A DNA stretch of 64,000 bases. Source: Omphiscola glabra (Eukaryota > Mollusca > Gastropoda > Lymnaeidae). Below, in pieces: positions 22,330 to 34,559 of the stretch (position 1 is the stretch's first letter; every line of letters begins with the position of its first letter). The notes beneath the pieces are model-generated. The model saw only the letters and a list, made by a program, of their open reading frames with translations, did no database searches and had not been told where the DNA came from. The stretch is taken from assembly GCA_964017045.1 (NCBI GenBank), contig OZ024810.1, forward strand, positions 13,317,342 through 13,381,341. The letters are read 5' to 3'. The position numbers were made by a program, and so were the translations under genes.

Positions 22330-22660
22330 TACAGTGACTTATTATTATTATTATTATTTGTTGTCTTATATAGCGCGGTACCCCAGCCTAGGGCTAGGCT
22401 CACCGCGCTGTACATACAAGGTACCCCAGCCTAGGGCTAGGCTCACCGCGCTGTACATACAAGGTACCCCAGCCTAGGGCTAGGCTCACCGCGCTGTACA
22501 TAAAAGTATTTAAAAAGAGACATAATGGTGACAATAACATAAAATACATATATGTAATAAAGAACAGCTGTATAGAGACAAAACAAAAACTAATGCATAT
22601 TCACCTCATCCACCCCAGAAATTTTACATGACAAGCCATGGACGGCGGCCAGCAGAAGCG
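22330..22660 (-). mobile_element. LINE 3' end with its stem-loop triplicated
   Basis: Minus-strand copy of the tail seen on the plus strand at 61700-61885 and 62505-62706. ATTATTATT (the tail microsatellite) and 'GTCTTATATAGCG' are followed by three 43-bp units of GGTACCCCAGCCTAGGGCTA...GCTGTACATACAA (22377-22505). The remainder, to 'GACGGCGGCCAGCAG', matches the LINE at about 61665-61690. The unit is self-complementary around CCTAGGGCTAGG. Confidence 0.8.
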
Positions 22661-23754
22661 TTTATCGGTCAGAGTGACTTAGCTAAGACTATATGACTAT
22701 TTGTTATATATTACTATATGGGATTGGTACTATGCGATATAAATATAGCACCTAAGAAGGCAAACTTGCTTAAATAATTTCTAAGGGCCCATCTTCTGAG
22801 CAATCCTGGCTGTAAACGTATCCCAAGTTTTGTGGGTATCATAAATGGTATTTATCCTACAAATGACTGAGAAATATGACCAAGTTTTATTTTTTAACTA
22901 TTTCCTAGTTATGTTTATTTGTATGGTTTCCATTTGAAAAAAAATGCTGTAAAGCCATGTCATAAAAACAATAATGTTGCAAATGGTTACTGCATCTTAT
23001 AACTTTGTATTTGATCGAAGTCTCATTTTATCAATTAAAAAAAAAACAAAAACGAACGACACGAAAATTTATACTATCACACACAAATTTAACAAATATT
23101 TGATTGTGTAAACTGAGCTAAAATTGAACGGGATTTTCCAAAAAAGTCAGTGGCTGAGTTTATTATAATGGAATTATGTTGTACTAGGAAGTTATGTGAG
23201 TGTAAATAAGACAGTTGGTTACGATAGTAGCGTGTGGGATAAAACTTTCCAATTAAAGTAAATAGGATGTGAAGTTATATAAGAATTAGGTATTTGGGGA
23301 ACTTTACTTATAGTATGACGTAAGACATGATTTTACATTAGAAGTAAGTAGGTTGCTACTTTACAGAAGAAGTAATGGGGATGGAATATCCCAAAAGAAT
23401 AATGAGGAGCAGCAAATTACAAACGAGCCATTTGCGTTTTGCCTCGTGCCTTTCAGCCCCCAGTTCCTGATGCCCTCACTGAGTAGCTCCTTGCAACCAG
23501 TGAAATATCCTCTTCAATACAAGGCACACAAACATCGTGAACCCCCTCTGCATACATTGGAGCCAGAATGTGCGATACAAATATACAAGAATAATAAGAA
23601 GAAGTAAGTGGGGCAGATAGTTACAATATAAGTAAATGGTAAGGAAAAAAAAAACTTTGTTATATTTGCTTAGCTACAATTTGTTTACATTTAAAGATAT
23701 ACAAGCAATTGAATATATCAAAGAATGTATATATGTATATTTATATATGTATCT
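22661..23754. other. Spacer of the tandem unit
   Basis: Contains the CTAAGACTATATGACTA block, the 'GGGCCCATCTTCTGAGCA' block and the 'TTTGATTGTGTAAACTGAGC' block, in the same order as upstream of copies 1-3. An 84-codon ORF near 23353 shows no motif and is not supported. Confidence 0.5.
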
Positions 23755-23895
23755 ATGCCCTGCCCGCGGTGCCACAGATTATTCCAAGCACGAATAGGAT
23801 TGGCAAGCCACCTACGAACCCACCGTAACCCACCCCCATAACCGGATGACTGGATGGTCCTAGTCGATTTGATGGACGAACAACAACAACAACAT
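23755..23895 (+). mobile_element. 3' end of another LINE (zinc-finger C-terminus plus AAC tail)
   Basis: The frame from 23761 encodes a zinc finger C-x2-C-x12-H-x4-H (CPRCHRLFQARIGLASHLRT then H), then stops at 23839. A short 3' UTR (GATGGTCCTAGTCGATTTGA) and (AAC)5 follow. A small Cys/His finger just before the stop is typical of several Jockey/CR1-type ORF2 proteins. The copy is truncated to its last ~140 bp. Confidence 0.75.
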
Positions 23896-24568
23896 ATATA
23901 TATATATCTAAATAATAGATAAATGTATAAATATATATCGTGCATAAAAACAATATAGATGAATTATTCAAATAGTTTTTTAGTTAATAATGATGACGCA
24001 AAAAAATTGTGTTTTTAAGTGTTGTTTTGTGTACTGTGTCATTTTCTTTCCTTTCCTACATCCATCCTTTTTGGTAATGAAAACAACGTTCAAATTTTGA
24101 TACAGCGCTTTAAAAGTATTTCTTTTAAACCAGGTGAGAATACTATTATGATACCTTCTTCACTGTTAAAGGGTCATAGACCAGTTCCAGTAGCCTTGCT
24201 GAAAAATATTCGAGTGATCGCACACCACTTTTTTTTTAGAGCCTTACTCAAAAAATTATAATATAACACCATGGTTCCCACGGCCGCCATCTTCGTTGCC
24301 ACCACCCGTAAACAGCCGAGGGGTGAATGCAGCGCTGATAGTTAAATAAACGCGTCAAAAGACGTCACTGCACGAATGGTATGAACTGACCAAAGTTAAA
24401 CGTTGACCTCGACCTATCACAACCACGTTTAACGCAGTAATGCTGTTTTTGCTTCTTTCGCATCGTAAAATCATTTAGACTAAATCCCACAGGGAATACG
24501 TAGATGGTCTTACAGTCAAAGAATGTGTGCTCGAAAAGCTTTCCCGCACGTGGGGCACATGTTGTTTT
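23896..24568. other. Spacer upstream of copy 4
   Basis: Unit-type DNA. It includes CGGCCGCCATCTTCGTTGC at 24280, similar to one arm of the hairpin at 38967. No gene seen. Confidence 0.4.
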
Positions 24569-24985
24569 TGGGTACTAGTTGGAGTTGAGTCCATTACGCT
24601 GTTTATTCTCATGCGTGTTTTGGGTACTAGTTGGAGTTGAGTCCAATACGCTGTTTCTTCTCATGCGTGTTTTGGGTACTAGTAGGAGTTGAGTCCATTA
24701 CGCTGTGTCTTCTCATGCGTGTTTTGGGTACTAGTTGGAGTTGAGTCCATTACGCTGTTTCTTCTCATGCGTGTTTTGGGTACTAGTTGGAGTTTAGTCC
24801 ATTACGCTGTTTCTTCTCATGCGTGTTTAGGGTACTAGTTGGAGGTGAGTCCATTACGCTGTTTGTTCTCATTGTTGTTTTGGGTACTAGCTGGAGTTGA
24901 CTCCATTACGCTGTTTGTTCTCATTGTTGTTTTGGGTACTAGCTGGAGTTGACTCCATTACGCTCTTTCTTCTCATGCGTGTTTT
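24569..24985. repeat. 52-bp minisatellite
   Basis: About eight units of TGGGTACTAGTTGGAGTTGA...TTCTCATGCGTGTTT. Variants cluster (GTTGTTTT in adjacent units), which indicates stepwise local duplication. The array sits in the region equivalent to 17510-17640 of the previous unit. Confidence 0.95.
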
Positions 24986-25292
24986 TTTTCCGCGTTGAGC
25001 AGCGTGTTTCCTCTGTGAGGATTGTGCAACAAGAGTGAGCCGACACGCCGTCTTGCTCAAGCCGATGCACATTAGTCCTTGGACGTATGTTATTGTTTCA
25101 TTATGTTACAAGATCAAAATCTTTACACGGAGACAGTTCAAGGAACATGGATTTGAGTGAAAATTTTAGACGGATCTTAAAGCGTTTTTTCTTTCTTTCT
25201 TTCTATGAGTTGAGCGTTTCCCGCTGTTCACAGAACACTAATCGCTTCGGGAAGTTAGCAGTCAGGCGTGGTCACCACATTCCTGCCCATTT

Positions 25293-25329
<37 letters not shown>

Positions 25330-25942
25330 TAGAAGCGTGTTTATGTTGGTAAAATCAGCAAGTTTTTTGGGGGACTTTTGTATCTGGGACTTTGTCACTT
25401 GCCACATCATGTTTGAGACGTTTTACGTAGATGGCGCAGGTGGAGATGGCTAACTGCCGTGCATGTCTGATGTACCCTTACCACGCCTCGTTTGTTACGG
25501 AGCACCATGACCTTAATACACATTTTTGCATAAAGTTCTTGATTGTTATTAATAACAAGCTGAGTAAAGATATATTTACACAAACACAGATAACTGCTAC
25601 AAAACAACATATTAAAAAACCTAGACACGTTGTTTATGTATATTAATTGGTCATTGTATAGTTACTTTTTAGTTAGTAAATAACGATGAACTTATTGTCA
25701 GAAAAGATTATAAGAGAGATTTAAACACGTACAAATATTAGCAGCGTTCAAAGACCCATGTATCCAGCCTTATAAAACATAAGAAGAGAGTATTTACTTT
25801 TAACTCCAAGACAGCGATATGATTAGAGTGTCTACGATTGCTAAACACTTTAAATTAAGTTGAAGCTACTTAAAAATAATACCTCAACCGATCTGTTCAG
25901 TGTACCATTACAATCACCCAGTCAACGGCCATTTCATAAATG
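24986..25942. other. Spacer with a ~36-nt T run
   Basis: Unit-type noncoding DNA with a poly(T) tract at 25292-25328. It resembles 17650-18340 (the AACTCCAAGACAGCGATATG block at 25801). No gene seen. Confidence 0.5.
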
Positions 25943-26065
25943 TATAACATGACGGGAAAAAATGTTGTGTTTAAACAGGTAATCTAAACTTGTTGAACCC
26001 AAGGCGTGTCCTTCTAGGAGTGACCAGGTTTGGTGACTGGCATCCCTCACATTCGCCGCTACAAG
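25943..26065 (+). promoter_or_regulatory. Conserved promoter/5' UTR of gene copy 4
   Basis: TATAACAT (25943) lies 25 bp before TGTTTAAACAGG (25968), with the ATG at 26066. The order and spacing are shared with copies 1-3. Confidence 0.45.
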
Positions 26066-29000
26066 ATGCTATCTAACGCCGTGGCATTTTATGGATATTT
26101 AGCTCTGTTATTTACCGTGGGTAAGTGTCGATGTCAAATTTCGTTTTACCAAAGTATAGCAGCTCTTATAAGCAAATACGTTATTCTCTGCATCGCTGCA
26201 GATGAATACGGGGAGGAATGTGTATAGTTTGAAGCTATAAAAAGTAAAACTAAGGGTAGAGGAAAACCCGTCTCGTCCACCTTAAGATCTGACTCTTGTC
26301 TGTGTAATGTCTTATTATTACAGACACTTGTCTATAAGTCTATCCATGTGCCGTTGTCTAAGTGTATAATCGACCAAAAAAAAGATCTGCTCATCTCACT
26401 GAAACGGTTAATTGCAATATGATACATTGGTGGTTCACAGACCAAAACAATAGCAGGCAATTATTGGTAGAAGGGACTTTGTTTTGGGGAAGGAGGTATA
26501 AACAAAGGCCCGTCTATTATACCTTGAGAATCGCCTTCTTCTTGATATAATACGTTTTGGTCACACCTATGGATTTGGACGAAGAACAAATCAAGATGTC
26601 ATGAATCGTTTGTTTTAATTATGCGTCTTATCTTTCCTTGAATCTTACGGCAATGACTTACAGTTAACGCTCTGCATTAATACAAATGTAAATACAATTC
26701 AACAGTGGGCTGAGTTCCCCTTCTCCACCCCTTTCTTGTAAGACTGAACTACAGGCCCGTTACCACTATGAAATATTAAGTCAAATAACCATTCGAGGAG
26801 CTCCACCTTGCGTTATGGCAATGCATGCATCTTCCACTGTTTGAAATAAAGATATAGAAAACACATTCATTAGATAGTAGATTGACACTTGTTTCCTTAT
26901 CAATGTATTTATTTAGGTGTCCACGCTGATACCAACGTCCCTGAGATGGTTGAAAACTGCAAGGGTAGAATTGACGAATGCAAGCAAATTGCAACAACGG
27001 ATGCTGAGATTATGTAAGAGAAACTTGATTATTTGTGAAATTTTCGTCCCTGCTACCTAGCATTAATCTCAAGAGTTTTAAGTATGTTGCCCTTAAATAT
27101 ATCGCACGGATGCAGCGACGTGGTAAGGTGAAGACGTTTAGAACGAAAATGTTGTCGTTGCATATATTTTTGGACAATGGCAGAGCTTTCAGGGAGAGGG
27201 CACTAACGAAAGTGCATGCATTTTTTTTTAAATGTCGCAATATACGTACTATTACGGAGCGAGTACGTACTTCTGTTTGTGTGAGAATATTTGCAAACCC
27301 AGCTCACAAACAATCAATAATTTCGTTTTTTTTTGGTTGTTGTCTTTTTCAGAATGAAAGAGAAGGAAATCCTAGGGTGCTTTATGAGCTTTATATGCAA
27401 GGAGGGGGAAGATGAACATAGGGTGAAGACTTTGATGGGATATGGAGGAAGGATTGCCAGTGAGTACATTGATTAAAAGGGTTGTTCTTTACAACGTTTA
27501 ATGAGAGCTGAACGATAGTTAGAATTAGGAACTTTGAAATTGCTTCCAGTTCTGCTACGCACCGGAATATCTGAAAGAACTAATTCACGCATCCTTAAAG
27601 AAACTGAGGTCTTCTACACAGTCCTTACTAACAATTTCCAGTGTGGGTGAACACAGAAAAAAGTCTTACGGATAGCGCCAAAATTATGGAATAGTTTGCC
27701 TCAAACTTTGAGGGGTACTGAAAAGGATAAAACATCATTTAAGAAAAATTTTAAAACGTTTTTGCTTAAATAGATTTAGGAAAACCAGAGAGCAGTGAGC
27801 ATGCTAAGGTAGCAAGGATACCAGCGCTATATAACATCAGAGCGCAGTGAGCATGCTAAAGTAGCAAGGATACCAGCGCTATATAACATCAGAGCGCAGT
27901 GAGCATGCTAAAGTAGCAAGGATACCAGCGCTATATAACATCAGAGCGCAGTGAGCATGCTAAAGTAGCATGGATACCAGCGCTATATAACATCAGAGCA
28001 CAGTGAGCATGCTAAAGTAGCATGGATACCAGCGCTATATAACATCAGAGCGCAGTGAGCATGCTAAAGTAGCATGGATACCAGCGCTATAAAAATATCC
28101 AATCAATCTGTCAATCTTTGCGCAATTGGCGTTACTTTAAGCGTGTAACACGTCAGTCGCTGCTCGTCCCTAGAAGAGCGTGTTTAGGGCTCTGGTCTTC
28201 TTAAATCAGCGGTTCTCAACCTGTGGGTCGCGACCCCTTTGTGGGTCGTACGACCCTTTCCCAGGAGTCGCCTAACACAATCTGAAAACACATATGCTCT
28301 ACACCGATGAAGTAATTTTGTGACTGCGGGTCGCCACAAAAATAGGAAATGTCTTTAAGGGTCGCGGCATTAGGAAAGTTGAGAACCACTGTCTTAAATA
28401 GTTCGTGAGACTTTTATGATGATGCCAGGTAAGCAACGACGGCAGGGCTCTACTAGTTACGTACTTTCAAAACCCCGCGTGAATCAGTGAAAGAGAGAGA
28501 GAGAGAGAGAGAATGAGAGAGAGATTAGCCAACTGAACGTAATATACGACTGGTTGTCCCCTTGTCACGCGAACTTTTCGTGCATTAAATATCACTGACT
28601 TCATCCAGAAAACTGGGACGTTGAAGCCTGGCTCCGTTTGTTAAACTTCAGAACATGACTCTCACGCTTTTAGTATCGTTAAAAGTTTGTTATAGTAAGA
28701 ACTACACTTTGTTCGCCCGAATCTTCCATATGTTGTTCAGTTTCTAAGAGTATAATACATACTTTTTTAGACTGTTGGTGTTAATCTTTTTTCATCTTGA
28801 AAAATTCAACCATATTGTCCAATAAACGATATTTCAGATAAAATCAATGAAATATATTCGATTTATTAAATTGTAAGCTTAGATTTAACAAAAAAAATCT
28901 TTATGGGCTTAGTGGTAAGTTAACAAAGACAAACTTCAAATTGTGTTAAAATGTGTTGCAGTGGCGGACATTGACCCGTCTCTTCTGGAAACATGGCAAG

Positions 29001-29122
29001 GCGACGAGCTTGACTTAGATCCAGCTATCACCATTAAGCCCTCAAATTTGGCAGTGATCGTGAGCTTTTCCTACAAGACAATGGTCGCCGCCAGCGCTGT
29101 CGCGGTGTTCCTCTTAGCTTAG
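26066..29122 (+). CDS. Small secreted, GPI-signal-like 4-Cys protein, copy 4 (intact, 4 exons)
   Basis: Exons 26066-26120, 26917-27013, 27353-27459 and 28962-29122 join into 139 codons plus stop, with intron phases 1, 2, 1 and canonical GT-AG sites. The signal is MLSNAVAFYGYLALLFTV. Exon 2 has ENC-x6-C, exon 3 has GC-x5-C, and 19 residues lie between the pairs. Exon 4 is 27 nt longer than in copy 1: an acidic linker (LLETWQGDELDLD) precedes the hydrophobic tail (MVAASAVAVFLLA), which ends at the stop as GPI signals do. Exon 1 is nearly identical to that of copies 1-3, while exons 2-4 differ at many residues. Intron 3 hosts a LINE tail, a 52-bp array and a hAT MITE without harm to the coding parts. 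Function unknown. Confidence 0.82.
27550..28110 (+). mobile_element. CR1/L2-like LINE 3' end with a 52-bp terminal repeat
   Basis: The codons starting near APEYLKEL and a frameshifted PKLWNSLP region match the LINE at 2162-3640. The end segment CAGAGCGCAGTGAGCATGCT...GCTATATAACAT (52 bp) is tandemly repeated about six times (27785-28092) before the usual TATCCAATCAATC end. It is inserted in intron 3 of gene copy 4. Confidence 0.85.
28207..28391. mobile_element. hAT-type MITE with perfect target duplication
   Basis: 185 bp. Ends CAGCGGTTCTCAACCTG and AAAGTTGAGAACCACTG are inverted repeats. TCTTAAAT is duplicated exactly on both sides (28199-28206 and 28392-28399). The 'GGTTCTCAAC' ends are typical of a widespread hAT group. 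The interior is rich in GGGTCGCGACCC palindromes. Confidence 0.93.
28490..28527. repeat. GA microsatellite in intron 3 of copy 4
   Basis: GA run after a GTGAATCAG motif. It is equivalent to the GA runs in copies 1-3 and confirms the shared ancestry of intron 3. Confidence 0.85.
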
Positions 29123-30520
29123 ATCTGAACGAAGAAAGAACATCTGAAAAAGCAATCAATGTACTCGAATTTTAAGCTTTCATTTTAACTTATGAAAGAG
29201 CATTAAAATTGTATCTAGCTCTGTTGAAAATCGGGTAACAATATGAAGGTTTCAAGAAAAGTATTGAGAAATAACAAAACGGTGGAGTAAGAACAAACTA
29301 AAAATATCATAATTGTACATAATTTGTATTGCATTAGCTGAAAATTGAACTCTAAAATAAATTTACTGATATATTTTTTTTATTTCATCTCAAATGAAAA
29401 TTATTATCAATAGGAATAGAATAGAAATATATTTTTTTAATTAATTTTTTTTTATTAACAGGTAGCTGAAAGGAATGAAATGAAATTTTATTCAGAAAGA
29501 AATACATTATTGTTAAGGCATTTCTTACATATTACAGGAAAATGTAAAAAGAAAAAATATATATTTCTGGTCATTAAACATTTTTAGAGATTTATTTTTT
29601 AAATAGCATCGCAATGTATTGTGAAAAAAAAAACATATCTCTTTTACGTAAACCATTTTGTCTTCATTTAAGAAAACATCAAATTTCTTACAACATGCTA
29701 AAGTGAAATAAAACTAAAGTGGAAAAACTTATTCTATTCATAGATTTTTTATTTATTTTTTTTTTGTTCGTTTTGGTTATTAATTGAACGGTTGTCCGAT
29801 AAGTTTAACCATTCAAATAAACCGGTCTTGTTTTTTTATACCAAGACTTCCGTGCAGGCGTCATGCCCAGCAATTACCCTGCAGTGCCATCCTGCACTAG
29901 AACGGACACCGGTGTCAAGTTCGGATACAGACCACTTACGAGCTTGATCAACTGTGTTGTGTGTAACCCTGCGAGTCCACAACATGAATTGAAAAAAAGC
30001 AGACCTCATGAATCACTTATCGTAAACGTTCACCTTCATGCGACGCCTTTTGAGATTTGAACAAACAAAAGAATATCATAAAAATGCATTACTGGGTGAT
30101 GTTTTTTGTGTGAACCGCATTAAAATCAGTAACAGTGGAAAACGGGTGGGAAAAAAATATAATTATTAATTCATACGAATTATGTTGAGGTATTTAATAA
30201 ATAAGTGGTAATAATTAAAACCTAATTAGGTTTTTCGAAGTGAAATCAATTATTTTAAAACTAGCGAGAACCCGGCATGCGTTGCACGCCACTCAATGAA
30301 AAAAGTGTTTGTGTTTTAATTAAGTTTCAAAGTAATTTTTAAAAAGAAAATATTTATTGTTTTTTTCCGTCTGCTGTGTACACAAATAAATTAGACGTTT
30401 TTTCGACGCATGAGCAGGCAACATATCGCAGTCCAAAATTTTCATCACTTTGGATTGATGGTATAGAAGCACATACGGGATACACTATATAGTTTACCGA
30501 ATAAAGATAACTTTTTTGCA
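29123..30520. other. 3' flank of unit 4
   Basis: Homologous at first to 7310-8100 and 14740-15700; from about 30230 it differs. 'GCGAGAACCCGGCATGCGTT' at 30265 looks like the border of a dispersed element I cannot name. No gene seen. Confidence 0.45.
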
Positions 30521-30524
30521 ATTA

Positions 30525-31560
30525 TTCAAGGATGATCTGTCTCTCTGTCTGTCTCTCTCAGTCTGTCTCTCTGTCATTATGTATGTCTCTCTATCTGTCT
30601 GTCTCTCTGTCTGTCTCTCCGCCTGTCTCTCTGTCTCTGCCTGTCTCTCTGTCTGTCTCTCTTTCTCTCTGTCTGTCTCTCTTTATATCTGTCTGTTTTT
30701 CGGCCGGTCTATATGTCTCTCTGTCAGTTTATGTCTCTCTGTCTATCTCTCTGTCTCTCTGTCATTGTGTATGTCTCTCTGTATGTCTCTTTGTCTGTCT
30801 ATATGTCTCTCTCTCTGTCTATCTCTCTGTCTCTCTTTCTGTCTGTCGCTCTGTCTGTCTCTCTGTCTGTATCTCTGTCTCTCTGTTTGTCTCTCTGACT
30901 GTCTCTCTTTCTGTCTCTCCTTCTGTATCTCTGTCTGTCTGACTGCCTGTCTGTTTGTCTGTCAGTTTATCTATCTATCAACCTATCTGTTTATCCTCTA
31001 CCTATCTCCCTATTTACCATCTACATGCCTGCATGCCTACTTACCTACCTGCCTACCTACCTACCTATCTGCCAAACTACCTACCTACCTACCTAACTAT
31101 TTACCTATCTACCTACCTATCTACCTAACTATCTACCTATCCAGCTATTATCTACAGACCTGTTTACCCTCAAAATCTTAAAATCGTACAATATCATCAC
31201 AAAATCGTTCAATACATTATCTTAATAGTAAAAAAACACACAGTATATATAATGTATACACCTCAAAATCGTACATTGTACGCAAAAATCGTAAGAGTAA
31301 ACAGGTCTGTATCTATCTACCCATCTATCTATCTATCTATCTACCTATCTCCCTACCTACCTACCTACATATCTATCTACCTACTTACCTACCTACCAAC
31401 CTACATACCTACCTTTCTACCTACCTATCTATCCATCCATCCTTTCATCCATCCATCCGTCTATCTATCTTTTATCTACATCTCTATCTATCTATCATCT
31501 ATCTGTGTATTTGTCTGTCTGTCCGTCTGTCTTTCTGTCTATCTCTCTATCTAATAAACT
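30525..31560. repeat. Compound GTCT / CTAC / ATCT microsatellite
   Basis: (CTGT/CTCT)n from 30535 to 30960 grades into (CTAC/CTAT)n to ~31145. A ~150-bp unique piece follows, then (CTAT/CTAC)n and (GTCT)n to 31560. Ser/Leu/Cys-rich and Tyr/Leu-rich ORFs of up to 221 codons are by-products of the tetranucleotide repeats. Confidence 0.95.
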
Positions 31561-31627
31561 CTCTATTTTTTTAAATTAAATTTTCACTTGTGTAAAGTGA
31601 TTGGGTTTTGATATCCATGGGTATAAT

Positions 31628-31812
31628 CAGGGCCGGCCTTAGGCCACTGCAACCTATACGGCCGCAATGGGCCCCGCACTTTCATAGGCCACCCGCGAAT
31701 TTATTTTCTAATACAAAATCTTAATTTTCACTTATTATCCTTATTTCTACCCAGACTGGGCCCCGCGCAATCCGTTTCGCACAGGGCCCCGCAATTGTTA
31801 GGGTCGGCCCTG
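31628..31812. mobile_element. hAT-type MITE with perfect target duplication
   Basis: 185 bp. Ends CAGGGCCGGCCTTAGG and AGGGTCGGCCCTG are inverted repeats. GGTATAAT is duplicated exactly (31620-31627 and 31813-31820). It differs from the CAGTGGCGTAG and CAGCGGTTCTC families elsewhere in the window. Confidence 0.93.
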
Positions 31813-31820
31813 GGTATAAT

Positions 31821-34385
31821 TATGTAAATATATTTATGTTTTGTTAAAGTCATTGATTTTCTTAATTAGTTTACATATGTTCATATGTAAATGAGAATAT
31901 AGCTTCTTTTTTTTTTTTACAACTGAAATGTCATTGGATTGAAAGATATTGTCATCCAGGTAAAAATGCATGAACTCAATTTCCTACCATTGATATAAAT
32001 GTATTGAAGAAGGTTAATTAGTGATCAAATTTATTCTGAGGCTTATCTTGTGCTGCATTGGGCAAAATGAATGTATAGTGTATAGTGGGCTACACAGAGT
32101 TTTAAAAAAAATAAATAAATCATCCACTGGATTGTAGCCCCCTTACTTACGCAAAAAGATTTTTTTTGCATTTAATATGCTTTGTTCTTATCTAGATCCG
32201 TGATTAAAAATGCAATTTGGCTATTTAGTTTTGCTGCACCAATTTAATTAAACGGCATATGCTTATTAAAATTATTTTTAAATGTAGAGTTTTCACTACT
32301 TTATAAATTTCATAAAAGTTTATTTTTGGAATGAATAAAAAGTACAAACTTATTAAAAGTTAAAAGTACAAAGCTAAATTAGTATTTAAGTTTAGCAATT
32401 TAAAAAGCAATCAATGTTATTTATTAATTTTACTTATAAGAAGGGGAATGTACATTATCAGTTTGTTACGCTCTTTTATTAAATCAGAGAACTTTTTGCT
32501 TTTGCTAAATAGGCAATTCGCACTATGACGTCATTTGAGTGATTATTTAGAACTAATTAATTTTAATTTTATTTCGCTTTATTGACAACGCGCTAAAGAA
32601 CGCACTAACAACAACTGATGTTTAGGTTTTCCCGATATATGTGATTACTGTGTATTTCTTGGATCATATTTTTTCTATTTAATTTTTTTTTCATAACTTT
32701 CAAAATAGTTGTTTCTTTATATGTATTTGTAATTTATAATAATAATACTTATACTTTTGCTAAAATAAAAGCGGAAATATAATATTTTATGCACATGTAA
32801 ATTTATTCGATTTCCGTAAAATAATAGAAAATAACTATGATTGTTTTTAAGAGTCCGAACGTATCAAAATATTTTCGGGTTTTAAGCATTATATCCCTAT
32901 AGCTCATTCTTATATATATGGCCAAATGGTTTGTTATAAAACAGAAGTAACGAACCGCTAAAAACATTTCTTTGGGTACACATTCTTCATAAATGTAATA
33001 TCGAGCAATGGGGGGGGGGGGGGGGGGTCTGAAATTTGGAGAGAAAAAAAATCATACAACTATTTTTTTTTTTAATAAAAGAAAAAATTGTACCCACTAA
33101 AGCCCGCGTGCGATAATTATTTTTTTTTTAACACACTCTATTTTAGCGAAAATTTAGCAAAACATGCAAATCGCAAAACCCCACATTTTTTCGTCGCCTC
33201 TGAACTATATTAATATTGTTATGATCACCCGTTCTTTCACACATCATATTTATGTCAACAACTATTTAAAAAATAAAAAATATTGCACACCAAACGCACT
33301 TGCGATCATTTTAACACAAAAAAAAAAAAAGGATTCATTTAGCGCAGTTTTCGGGAATTTATTACAATGATAAACAATGCAATGGAGTGAAACTCTAGGC
33401 CGTCTTTCTGTCAAATGAACCGAGCTTAATTTGTTGTTCTCAAAACCAAGATAGTGAGCTTTCTTATTTTGAAGTTAATACAATGGTTCTAATTTGTAAT
33501 TTTAATAAAAAGATAATAAAGGTTTTCCTGCAGTAGTTAAAAAATAAATTAAAGTAAGTTTTCTAAATTTTTTAGCTAATATAAAAATCGGTATTGGTTC
33601 TCATGATGTAGCGAATGCAAGGAAAGGAAAGGTTCTCATTGCTATTTAAAGAAAACCGAGTAAAGGTCCTCCTGTTAAAGTCAATGAAGAAAATAATAGC
33701 GGTTCTCATGCTATAGATAACAAAGGTAATTCTGCATTATTTACGATGATGAAGCCGTTACATTACACTCCAGGAATGGGCTCTTAGTCTTAAGTCACTC
33801 CGTGGGGAGTCAATATTATGAAGTTACTCCCCATCTTCTTATGTGGATGGGCAGGCGCCGTGTTCAAAACAATGAACCTTCATTATGTCCCCTTATGATT
33901 AAATTATAAAGACATTTTGAAATTTAAAAAAATAAATAAATACAACAGCAGTTAATTATATAAAATAAAGGAGATGAACAATTTAAAATAGTTTGCCATC
34001 ACATAGTTTTATTACTATTAATATAATTATGATTTAATAAGATGTTAATAAAAATGTATACCTCAGGATGTAGACAAATTGTACTTGTTTAACATGATCC
34101 TCATTTTCATATAATAAAAGCTGGTTTAAATCTTCAATGTTGTTTTGTGTTTTTTTTATATCTTGCAAACATCAATACGTATTTTTAAAGAAGAATTTCT
34201 ATTTAATCCAAATAAAATTAAATGCCATAGACATTTGGCTGACTACTTTCCAAACATGATGAGAAAAAAATATCAGCTAAAATTATGCCTTAAAAAAAAT
34301 AGGCTAAATTTAAACAGAAATATTGGCGATGTAAAAATTCAACAGGTGAACGAACGCATCGGGAGCATGGCGGCTAACGGTTCTT
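31821..34385. other. Spacer between the two oppositely oriented gene groups
   Basis: AT-rich, with an 18-nt G run at 33010. The segment 33480-34140 is homologous to 48480-49010, the equivalent place downstream of the other minus-strand gene (for example 'TTAATATAATTATGATTTA' in both). This shows that the minus copies also arose by a segmental duplication. No gene seen in 2.5 kb. Confidence 0.5.
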
Positions 34386-34559
34386 TCAGAAGTGAGCCAG
34401 ACCGAGTACTGTGACCAGGCAGGCAGCTACGACCTTGAAGGTGACCTTGTTGGCCGGGGCAACGTTTGTTGAATGTCCGTATCTTGGACGTCCTCCGCGC
34501 ATTTTCCCTTTGGCTAAACCATAATAATAACTTGAGTTTTATAAACATTTATAAAATTA

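Noticed and set aside
30516..31181. 221-codon Cys/Ser/Leu-rich ORF
   Set aside because: Compound GTCT/CTAC microsatellite. All frames are long.
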